This document shows, piece by piece, positions 1 through 4,234 of a stretch of 5,198 nucleotides of DNA; position 1 is the first letter of the stretch; the number at the start of each line of letters is the position of its first letter. Made by a program: the position numbers and the translations under genes. The notes under the pieces were generated by a model that was not told the DNA's origin, made no database searches, and worked only from the letters and a program-made list of their open reading frames with translations. The stretch spans positions 1-5,198 of the forward strand of contig CAZUCU010000031.1 of the NCBI GenBank assembly GCA_964618845.1, read 5' to 3'. The stretch comes from CAZUCU01 sp964618845. Lineage in GTDB: Bacteria > Patescibacteriota > Minisyncoccia > Phycocordibacterales > JAACPR01.

Positions 1-32
1 CCCCCCACTTAAGTAAAATGTTTTATCATGTC

Positions 33-122
33 ATGGACAGTCCATAACAATGTAACGGTCGGAGCGTTACATTGTTGATTCGTTGAAAAATAAGGGTAAA
101 AACAATGTAATGGACTGTCCAT
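33..122. repeat. Pair of 13-bp palindromes (atggac-A/T-gtccat) in opposite orientation
   Basis: Positions 33-45 read atggac-A-gtccat and 110-122 read atggac-T-gtccat. Each is a perfect odd-length palindrome, and the two are exact reverse complements that differ only in the central base. The 10-mer aacaatgtaa also occurs twice, just after the first palindrome (46-55) and just before and overlapping the second (101-110). Its inverse lies between them (67-76). The unit therefore looks like a nested inverted repeat and not random AT-rich sequence. It could be a dispersed palindromic element or a binding site; the sequence alone does not decide. Confidence 0.7.
46..76. repeat. Perfect 12-bp stem, 7-nt loop hairpin
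   Basis: The arms aacaatgtaacg (46-57) and cgttacattgtt (65-76) are perfectly complementary around the loop gtcggag. No T-run follows on either strand, so it is not an ordinary intrinsic terminator. The right arm can also pair with aacaatgtaa at 101-110, which gives two mutually exclusive structures. Confidence 0.75.
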
Positions 123-221
123 AACATATAGCTGACGGGGCGTCGAAAATGGCAATCATGTTTAGAGCGAATTTTCGAGAAAGATATTTATTTTTTTTAT
201 TTGGACGAATTATTTGAGTTC

Positions 222-1082
222 TTATTTTGGAATATTTCTTTTAGTTTTTCTCCTAACGACAATCATTTGATTTGAATATTTCTTTGGAGTTCGAGTCTTA
301 ACGCCATAAGCAAGTTTTCCCTGTCTTGTCTTTGGACCTCTTCGAAGACTAATACCCTGTCGCCCTTCACCCCCTCCGTGCGGGTGATCTACTGGGTTCA
401 TAGCAGAACCTCTGACTGTTGGTTTGACACCCCGGTGTCGCATTCTTCCTGCTTTTCCAATATTAACTAATCTTTGCTCTTCATTTGAAACTTCTCCAAC
501 AGATGCCCAACAAGTAGAAATAATTTTTCTAATTTCACCTGATGGCATTTTAAGATGTGTGACTTTTGCATCAGTATCTTGTGCGACAATTTCAGCATAA
601 TTTCCTGCTGATCTAACCATTTTAGCCCCCCCTTCTGGTTTTAATTCAATATTATAGATAAAAGTACCTACAGGAATTTTGAAGGTTGGCAATCGGTTTC
701 CTGCTTTAACAGGTGCATTTTCGGAAATTATAAATTCATCTCCTACTTTCATTTTTTGTGGGACAATAATATATCTTCTTTCTCCATCTCTGTATAATGC
801 AACCCCTACAAAAGCGGTTCTAAATGGATCATACTCAATCGTTTCAAGTTTTGCTGGAATATCTTTTTTATCATATTTAAAATCCACATGTCTATAAAGT
901 TTTTTGTTCCCCCCACCTTTGTGTGGTGTAGTAATTCTGCCGGCATTGTTTCTACCGACATGTCTTTTAAAACCTCTGATTAGAGATTTATTTGGTTTAT
1001 TCGTGGATAAGAGGTCTTTGTATTTAATTACAGTCATTCCTCTTCGTCCTGGTGTTGTTGGTTTATATTTTTTAATTGCCAT
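222..1082 (-). CDS. rplB: 50S ribosomal protein L2
   Basis: L2 is a large-subunit protein that binds 23S rRNA near the peptidyl-transferase centre and helps bridge the subunits. The 286-aa product is close to the usual length of about 275. It starts with the typical MAIKKYKPTTPGRR and has the EYDPFRTA and GERRYIIVP stretches of the N-terminal OB-like domain. It also carries the hallmark MNPVDHPHGGGEG loop near residues 228-240, with the functionally important histidine kept. The basic C-terminal tail (RTPKKYSNQMIVVRRK) is complete. The ATG is preceded by an AT-rich leader with no Shine-Dalgarno. Gene order puts it right after rplW in the ancestral operon, yet here it is separated from rplW by about 850 bp carrying a toxin-antitoxin pair, and no rpsS follows. 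It may need its own promoter. Confidence 0.98.
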   Translation of the reverse strand: MAIKKYKPTTPGRRGMTVIKYKDLLSTNKPNKSLIRGFKRHVGRNNAGRITTPHKGGGNKKLYRHVDFKYDKKDIPAKLETIEYDPFRTAFVGVALYRDGERRYIIVPQKMKVGDEFIISENAPVKAGNRLPTFKIPVGTFIYNIELKPEGGAKMVRSAGNYAEIVAQDTDAKVTHLKMPSGEIRKIISTCWASVGEVSNEEQRLVNIGKAGRMRHRGVKPTVRGSAMNPVDHPHGGGEGRQGISLRRGPKTRQGKLAYGVKTRTPKKYSNQMIVVRRKTKRNIPK

Positions 1083-1099
1083 AATAAGTTTTTAGTTAG

Positions 1100-1136
1100 C
1101 ACCCTGAGCGAAGCCTTGGCGGAGTCGAACGGGTAT
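1100..1136. repeat. REP-like imperfect inverted repeat (caccctgagcgaag ... gtcgaacgggt)
   Basis: The left part caccctgagcgaag and the right part ggagtcgaacgggt form an imperfect palindrome of a type I recall as a common dispersed intergenic repeat in environmental bacteria (a CACCCTGAGCGAAG...GTCGAAGGGTG form). It is richer in GC than its surroundings. It lies 18 bp upstream of the rplB start codon, so it would fall in the rplB leader. The family assignment is from memory and untested. Confidence 0.5.
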
Positions 1137-1156
1137 ACAACCTAATAATTTCTCAT

Positions 1157-1179
1157 TTACAAACATCCGATGTTTGTAA
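1157..1179. repeat. Perfect 23-bp palindrome with 11-bp arms
   Basis: TTACAAACATC (1157-1167) and GATGTTTGTAA (1169-1179) are exact reverse complements around a single C. With almost no loop it resembles a dimer binding site more than an RNA hairpin, although a hairpin with a short loop is possible. It lies about 75 bp upstream of rplB. Confidence 0.65.
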
Positions 1180-1221
1180 TCAAGTTTGATGATATTAACT
1201 TGATTTTTAAATTAAATCAAG
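1178..1221. repeat. Two overlapping, mutually exclusive stem-loops
   Basis: Arm aatcaagtt (1178-1186) pairs perfectly with aacttgatt (1197-1205). The cttgattt part of that second arm (1199-1206) can instead pair with aaatcaag (1214-1221). The shared middle arm means only one stem can form at a time. It could be regulatory for rplB or just repeat-derived; there is no direct support for either. Confidence 0.5.
1192..1220 (-). promoter_or_regulatory. Weak candidate promoter for rplB
   Basis: Read on the minus strand, TTGATT (1215-1220) and TAATAT (1192-1197) are separated by 17 bp. Each matches four of six bases of the sigma-70-type consensus. A promoter is expected here because rplB is cut off from the upstream operon genes, but in AT-rich DNA such weak matches are common. 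Treat it as a guess. Confidence 0.2.
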
Positions 1222-1244
1222 GTAACGCATCAACTTTGTAATCA

Positions 1245-1324
1245 CGAGGTTAAACCTCGATTATAGATCAAAACTCAAAAAACCATTATTTTAAAACAAA
1301 TACATCTCTCGAGGTTTAACCTCG
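1245..1324. repeat. Pair of 15-bp palindromes (cgaggtt-A/T-aacctcg) in opposite orientation
   Basis: Positions 1245-1259 read cgaggtt-A-aacctcg and 1310-1324 read cgaggtt-T-aacctcg. Each is a perfect odd-length palindrome, and together they are exact reverse complements bracketing a 50-bp AT-rich core. The second ends 13 bp before the -35 box of the antitoxin promoter. This repeats the design of the atggac palindrome pair at 33-122, with central A on the left copy and central T on the right. Confidence 0.7.
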
Positions 1325-1337
1325 CATGACAGCGCGT

Positions 1338-1365
1338 TTGACAAAATTAAACCAAAGTATATACT
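1338..1365 (+). promoter_or_regulatory. Promoter of the toxin-antitoxin module
   Basis: A perfect TTGACA -35 box (1338-1343) is followed after 16 bp by TATACT (1360-1365), five of six matches to the -10 consensus. The predicted start of transcription, near 1372, is at most a few bases before the antitoxin ATG at 1375. The transcript would therefore be leaderless or nearly so, in line with the absence of a ribosome binding site. Confidence 0.75.
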
Positions 1366-1373
1366 TTGGTTTA
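1348..1373. promoter_or_regulatory. Operator: 26-bp perfect palindrome over the -10 box
   Basis: The half-site taaaccaaagtat (1348-1360) is followed directly by its exact reverse complement (1361-1373). It covers the spacer, the -10 box and the likely transcription start, and ends one base before the antitoxin ATG. RelB/DinJ-type ribbon-helix-helix antitoxins repress their own promoters by binding such palindromes, alone or with the toxin, so autoregulation is the natural reading. The role is inferred; the palindrome is seen directly. Confidence 0.75.
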
Positions 1374-1374
1374 T

Positions 1375-1647
1375 ATGAAAACACAATTACTTATTAAAAC
1401 AGACAAGAAGCTCAAAACTCAAGCGCAAAAACTTGCCAAAGATATCGGGGTTCCTTTATCTTCAATTATGAATTCTTTTTTAAAAAGATTTATAGCAGAC
1501 AAAGAAGTTACTTTTTCAGTAAAAAAATATAGGATGACACCTTACCTTGAAAAAATAATCAAAGAAGCAAAAGAAGAGTATGAACAAGGAGACTATCAAG
1601 GCCCATTTAAAAACGCAAAAGATATGATTAAATCTCTAAAATCTTAA
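1375..1647 (+). CDS. RelB/DinJ-like antitoxin (ribbon-helix-helix)
   Basis: This is probably the antitoxin that neutralises the toxin encoded next to it and represses the shared promoter. With the ATG at 1375 the protein has 90 aa. The N-terminus (MKTQLLIKTDKKLKTQAQKLAKDIGVPLSSIMNSFLKRFI) has the beta strand, two helices and a GVPLSSIMN turn typical of DinJ/RelB ribbon-helix-helix DNA-binding domains. The C-terminus (EKIIKEAKEEYEQGDYQGPFKNAKDMIKSLK) is charged and helical, as expected for the toxin-wrapping part. An in-frame TTG at 1366 would add three residues, but it lies inside the operator and upstream of the expected transcript start, so ATG 1375 is preferred. No Shine-Dalgarno is seen. 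It runs opposite to the surrounding ribosomal genes. Confidence 0.85.
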   Translation: MKTQLLIKTDKKLKTQAQKLAKDIGVPLSSIMNSFLKRFIADKEVTFSVKKYRMTPYLEKIIKEAKEEYEQGDYQGPFKNAKDMIKSLKS

Positions 1648-1650
1648 ATT

Positions 1651-1908
1651 ATGTATGTCTCTTATAGTAAGAATTTTAAAAAACATTTTATAAAACTACA
1701 TAAAAATATACAAAGTCGATTTGAAATTAGATTAAAACTTTTTCTAAATGATAGACAAAATCCATTACTCAATGATCATATCCTTCATGGTAAATTAAAA
1801 GGATCAAGAAGTATAAACATAAGTGGAGATAATAGAGCAATTTATGAAGAAAAACCAGAACAATTTCACTTTGTCTCAATCGGATCCCACCCGAAATTTT
1901 ATAATTAA
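1651..1908 (+). CDS. RelE/YafQ-family mRNA interferase toxin
   Basis: This is likely a type II toxin that cleaves mRNA in the ribosomal A site. The 85-aa length is normal for the RelE/StbE/YafQ group. The pattern LLNDHILHGKLKGSRSINISGDNRAIY followed by FVSIGSHPKFY matches the family's basic core and C-terminal I-G-[ST]-H motif. Candidate active-site residues are H43, R53, D60, R62, H80 and Y84, and no key position appears lost, so the toxin looks intact. It begins three bases after the antitoxin stop without its own ribosome binding site, which suggests translational coupling. Its stop lies only 26 bp from the convergent stop of rplW, with no visible terminator between them. The exact subfamily and its ribosome dependence are inferred from the family. 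Confidence 0.87.
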   Translation: MYVSYSKNFKKHFIKLHKNIQSRFEIRLKLFLNDRQNPLLNDHILHGKLKGSRSINISGDNRAIYEEKPEQFHFVSIGSHPKFYN

Positions 1909-1934
1909 TTTCCTCTACCCGAGAACTGATCCCC

Positions 1935-2369
1935 CTAAACAAACTGAATTGAATCCTTTTTACTTAGATAAACAAAAGCTTTTTTGCCTTCACTTTTTTT
2001 CCCTTTTATTCCCCTTCTATTTATTGGTTTCGATTTAATTTTAGAAATATTAATTTTTATAGGAGTGACATCAAACTTTTTCATTATCGCCTCTTTTATT
2101 TGAATTTTATTAGCACTTTTGTGAACATTAAAAATATAAATTTTATCTTCTGATTGATATGCAGATTTTTCAGTAATTCGAGGACTTAGCAAAACCCAAG
2201 ATAAGTCCGAAGTGGTTATTTTTTTTGGTTTTGGCACAACAATATCTCTCTTATCTTTTTTAGTCTTTTTAACAGTTGTCTTCTTCACAACTTCTTTCTT
2301 CTTTGTCCCGATCATCGTCGAGAGATCGCTATCTATTTCTTGCTTTTTCCTTTTTTTAAACAATGCCAT
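1935..2369 (-). CDS. rplW: 50S ribosomal protein L23 with lysine-rich N-terminal extension
   Basis: L23 sits at the mouth of the peptide exit tunnel, where trigger factor and SRP dock. The core begins around residue 56 (LSWVLLSPRITEKSA) and continues through NVHKSANKIQIKEAIMKKFDV, the NRRGIKGKKSEGKKAFVYL loop and strand, to DSIQFV. That core is about 90 aa, the usual family size. Ahead of it are about 55 extra residues rich in Lys (KKKEVVKKTTVKKTKKDKRD). The extension is in frame, starts at a good ATG six bases after the rplD stop, and resembles extended L23 proteins that I associate with Parcubacteria. No Shine-Dalgarno is seen, so coupling to rplD is likely. The stop is TAG. rplB should follow directly but lies about 850 bp away. 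Confidence 0.96.
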   Translation of the reverse strand: MALFKKRKKQEIDSDLSTMIGTKKKEVVKKTTVKKTKKDKRDIVVPKPKKITTSDLSWVLLSPRITEKSAYQSEDKIYIFNVHKSANKIQIKEAIMKKFDVTPIKINISKIKSKPINRRGIKGKKSEGKKAFVYLSKKDSIQFV

Positions 2370-2375
2370 AATATT

Positions 2376-3038
2376 TTATTTAATTTTACTTTTCAAAATT
2401 TCTAAACTTTTTTTAGGATTTTCTATAATTAGATACTTATATTTCAAAAGCGATACTGGGTTTATTTTTTTAATATCATCAGTTTGAATATTAGAAAAAT
2501 TGGCAAAACTTTTTTTGGCAACAATATCATTTGTAGAAATAGCAACAAATACTTTATTTTTTCTTTTTGTTTTTAGATTTTCAAAATTTTTAATTGTCGA
2601 AAGATTATCAATAATTTTTTTGGCATCCTTGGTTTTTGGAAGTTCAAACTTGATTTGATCTACAAAAATTATTTCATTATCTTTCATTTTTTTGGATAAA
2701 ATAGTAAATAGAGCCTTGGTTTTCATCTTTTTGTTGATTTTCCTATCATAATTTTTTTCATTACTTGGACCAAAAGTTACTCCACCACCTTTCCAAATGG
2801 GTGATCTTCGAGATCCGTGTCTTGCTCGTCCTGTTCCCTTTTGTCTCCATGGCTTTTTTCCACCCCCCCTTACTTCTCCTCTACCTTTGGTGTGTGCAAT
2901 ATTTGGTCTTGCTGTACTCTCCATTGAAGTAACTACTTGATGAACAAGGTCGGCATTCCATTTAAGAGCAAAAATCTCTTTTGGGAGTTCAATAATATCT
3001 TTTTCTTTTCCTTCTGTTGTATAAATTTTTATACTCAT
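2376..3038 (-). CDS. rplD: 50S ribosomal protein L4
   Basis: L4 binds 23S rRNA early in 50S assembly and sends a loop into the exit tunnel. The 220-aa product is of normal length (about 200-210). The conserved tunnel-loop region is plain: IAHTKGRGEVRGGGKKPWRQKGTGRARHGSRRSPIWKGGGVTFGP at about residues 48-92. The rest is a Lys-rich alpha/beta domain ending EILKSKIK. The gene starts four bases after the rplC stop, and its ribosome binding site (AAAGGA) lies within the last codons of rplC, so the two are translationally linked. In enterobacteria L4 also represses its own operon; nothing in this window shows whether that holds here. Confidence 0.97.
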   Translation of the reverse strand: MSIKIYTTEGKEKDIIELPKEIFALKWNADLVHQVVTSMESTARPNIAHTKGRGEVRGGGKKPWRQKGTGRARHGSRRSPIWKGGGVTFGPSNEKNYDRKINKKMKTKALFTILSKKMKDNEIIFVDQIKFELPKTKDAKKIIDNLSTIKNFENLKTKRKNKVFVAISTNDIVAKKSFANFSNIQTDDIKKINPVSLLKYKYLIIENPKKSLEILKSKIK

Positions 3039-3042
3039 ATTT

Positions 3043-3645
3043 TTATCCTTTAATCTGAACTATCGTTCCTTTTCTACCAGGAATAGCTCCTTTCACATAA
3101 ATTAAATTATTTTCTTTATCAATTTTTGCAATGGAAAGACCTCTTTGAGTTATTTGATCATTACCCATTCGACCACCCATTCTGGTACCTTTGAACACCC
3201 TTTGCGGTCCAGTTGCTCCAATAGATCCAGGTTCTCTTTCTGAATGTTTCTGACCATGAGATCTCCTACCACCCTTGAAACCATATCTTTTAACAACTCC
3301 CTGAAAGCCCTTTCCTTTTGAAAAAGAAATTGTTATGACTTTGTCACCTTCTGCAAAAGAATCAACTAAAATTTTATCTCCAATTTTTAGATCAGATTGG
3401 ACTTTAAACTCTTTCAGACCTTGAAAATTACCCAAATCTTTAATTTTTCCCTTCACTGGTTTGGAGATATTTTTTTCTTTTCTTTCACCAAACCCAAATT
3501 GAATAGAATCATAACCATCTTTTTCTTTTGTTTTTAACGCAGTAACTACAATAGGATTTGCCTTCACAATAGTAGCAGGAACAACTCTACCATTTTCGGT
3601 AAAGATCTGTGTCATTTTTTCTTTTTTTCCTATTATATATTTCAT
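3043..3645 (-). CDS. rplC: 50S ribosomal protein L3
   Basis: L3 is a primary 23S rRNA-binding protein with a long extension reaching toward the peptidyl-transferase centre. The 200-aa product matches the family (about 205-215). The start MKYIIGKKEKMTQIF and the signature block KGFQGVVKRYGFKGGRRSHGQKHSEREPGSIGATGPQRVFKGTRMGGRMG (about residues 112-161) are diagnostic. The site of Gln methylation known in E. coli (GQNQTPG) reads GATGPQR here, so that modification is probably not conserved, though one Gln lies close by. No Shine-Dalgarno precedes the ATG. Its leader is the GA/CT-rich repeat hairpin between rpsJ and rplC, which could hinder or time translation. Confidence 0.98.
   Translation of the reverse strand: MKYIIGKKEKMTQIFTENGRVVPATIVKANPIVVTALKTKEKDGYDSIQFGFGERKEKNISKPVKGKIKDLGNFQGLKEFKVQSDLKIGDKILVDSFAEGDKVITISFSKGKGFQGVVKRYGFKGGRRSHGQKHSEREPGSIGATGPQRVFKGTRMGGRMGNDQITQRGLSIAKIDKENNLIYVKGAIPGRKGTIVQIKG
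3046..3051 (-). promoter_or_regulatory. Shine-Dalgarno for rplD
   Basis: Minus-strand AAAGGA ends about seven bases before the rplD ATG and overlaps the last two sense codons of rplC (AAA GGA, then TAA). It is the clearest ribosome binding site in the window. rplW, rplC and rplB show none. Confidence 0.6.
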
Positions 3646-3650
3646 AATTT

Positions 3651-3725
3651 TTAGCGAGAAGTGAGAAGTTAGAAGTGAGAAGAAATATTTTTTTACTTTT
3701 CCCTTCTCGCTTTTCTCTTCTCGCT
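3651..3725. repeat. GA-rich dispersed repeat forming a long imperfect hairpin (rpsJ-rplC spacer)
   Basis: The GA-rich arm 3653-3682 and the CT-rich arm 3696-3725 pair over 30 positions with 24 Watson-Crick pairs. The outer nine, agcgagaag with cttctcgct, are perfect. The arms are built from short variants of gagaagtgagaagttagaag. The first 32 bases (3651-3682) recur at 4154-4185 with two differences. The element fills nearly the whole 86-bp gap between rpsJ and rplC. As a transcribed hairpin it might affect mRNA stability, but its repeated occurrence points to a dispersed element. Confidence 0.75.
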
Positions 3726-3731
3726 ACTTTT

Positions 3732-4064
3732 TTATATCATTTTCACATCAATATCAACGCCCGATGGAAGACTTAAATTTGTCAAAGCTTCGACGAGTTT
3801 AGCATCGGGGTTCAAAATGTCAATCAATCTTTTGTGTACTCGCATCTCAAATTGTTCTCGCGCATCCTTGTACACAAATGAAGATCGATTAACAGTATAC
3901 TTTTTAATTTCTGTAGGAAGCGGAATCGGTCCACTTACCTTTGCATCAAATCGTAGTGCTGTATCAATTATCTGTTTGACCGACTGGTCAAGAATTTTAC
4001 TTTCATAAGCCCGAACTCTTATTCTAAGCTTAGAAGATGATTCTGTTTTTAAAGATTTTTTCAT
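3732..4064 (-). CDS. rpsJ: 30S ribosomal protein S10 (NusE)
   Basis: S10 is a 30S head protein and, as NusE, an antitermination partner of NusB and NusG. The 110-aa product matches the family (about 102), with a short Ser/Lys-rich N-terminal extension of about ten residues before KLRIRVRAYESKILDQSVKQI. The conserved GPIPLPTEIKKYTVNRSSFVYKDAREQFEMRVHKRLIDI block is complete. The ATG at 4062-4064 has a modest Shine-Dalgarno-like AAGGT (4073-4077) eight bases upstream, which supports this start. A second in-frame ATG is not found before the core. GA-rich hairpin repeats flank the gene on both sides, so it is more isolated from tuf and rplC than in most operons, where S10 often leads the transcription unit. 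Confidence 0.97.
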   Translation of the reverse strand: MKKSLKTESSSKLRIRVRAYESKILDQSVKQIIDTALRFDAKVSGPIPLPTEIKKYTVNRSSFVYKDAREQFEMRVHKRLIDILNPDAKLVEALTNLSLPSGVDIDVKMI

Positions 4065-4234
4065 AATGAATTACCTTAGATCGAGTATCCAGTGATCAAT
4101 AATCAGTTGTCCTGATTTTTTTGATATCCTGAAACTCAAAAAGGGCTGATAAATTAGCGAGAAGCAAGAAGTTAGAAGTGAGAAGTAATTTCTTCTCGCT
4201 TCTCGCTGTTCACTTCTCTCTCAAAGATAAATGC
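4065..4234. other. tuf-rpsJ spacer
   Basis: This 170-bp non-coding spacer contains the second GA-rich hairpin repeat near the tuf stop, then AT-rich sequence leading to rpsJ. On the minus strand the hairpin is followed by AATTTATCAGCCCTTTTTGAG; the T-run is about ten bases after the stem, so termination of tuf is possible but not canonical. A promoter for rpsJ would be expected here. The only match I see is AGGACA, 18 bp, GATACT (four of six in each box), too weak to list separately. Confidence 0.6.
4154..4207. repeat. GA-rich dispersed repeat hairpin (tuf-rpsJ spacer)
   Basis: Arm 4156-4171 (agcgagaagcaagaag) pairs with 4192-4207 (cttctcgcttctcgct) at 15 of 16 positions around a 20-nt loop. 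The segment 4154-4185 matches 3651-3682 at 30 of 32 bases in the same orientation, which shows that the two spacers around rpsJ carry copies of one element. Confidence 0.75.

Larger units (their letters stand above)
1..221. other. Palindrome-rich non-coding spacer downstream of rplB
   Basis: This stretch lies after the rplB stop in the direction of operon transcription and contains no credible gene. In S10 operons rpsS normally follows rplB within a few bases, but no S19 start or S19-like frame is visible. Besides the repeats listed separately, it holds a taaaa-tg-tttta palindrome at 14-25, catg-t-catg at 27-35, a short gacg-ggg-cgtc hairpin at 134-144, and an 8-bp inverted repeat, tcgaaaat (143-150) with attttcga (171-178). 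A T-rich run at 187-202 follows the last on the plus strand, but it is too far from the stem to be a classic terminator. A plus-strand promoter-like pair, TTGAAA (83-88) and TGTAAT (106-111) with a 17-bp spacer, can be read but has no gene behind it. No clear terminator for rplB is seen on the minus strand. Confidence 0.7.
1083..1374. other. Divergent spacer between rplB and the antitoxin gene
   Basis: This stretch separates the start of rplB (minus strand) from the start of the antitoxin (plus strand). It holds no gene. It contains a REP-like element, several perfect palindromes, and the promoter/operator of the toxin-antitoxin module, all listed separately. The 10-mer tttgtaatca occurs twice in direct orientation, at 1173-1182 and 1235-1244. 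Both rplB and the module could be driven from here. Confidence 0.7.

Noticed and set aside
33..122. CRISPR array
   Set aside because: There are only two short copies, in inverted orientation, with no regular spacers and no cas gene in view.
67..159. Minus-strand 30-codon frame (MIAIFDAPSAICYG...) downstream of rplB
   Set aside because: It runs through the palindromes, has no ribosome binding site and bears no resemblance to S19 or any family I know.
149..217. Plus-strand 22-codon frame behind a promoter-like TTGAAA/TGTAAT pair
   Set aside because: It is too short, has no ribosome binding site and ends in a low-complexity Phe/Leu run from the T-tract; the promoter match is likely chance in AT-rich DNA.
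679..1095. Plus-strand open frames opposite rplB
   Set aside because: They are shadows of the conserved L2 coding sequence with hydrophobic, family-less translations.
1366..1374. TTG start for the antitoxin, three codons upstream
   Set aside because: It lies inside the operator palindrome and before the expected transcript start; the ATG at 1375 gives the normal family N-terminus.
2212..2487. Plus-strand hydrophobic frame opposite rplW and rplD that looks like a membrane protein
   Set aside because: Runs of Phe, Leu and Ser come from the complement of Lys-rich codons in L23 and L4; it crosses two real genes.
4101..4122. Plus-strand terminator-like stem aatcag-ttgtc-ctgatt followed by five T
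   Set aside because: The stem is only 6 bp and AT-rich, and no plus-strand gene lies upstream to be terminated.
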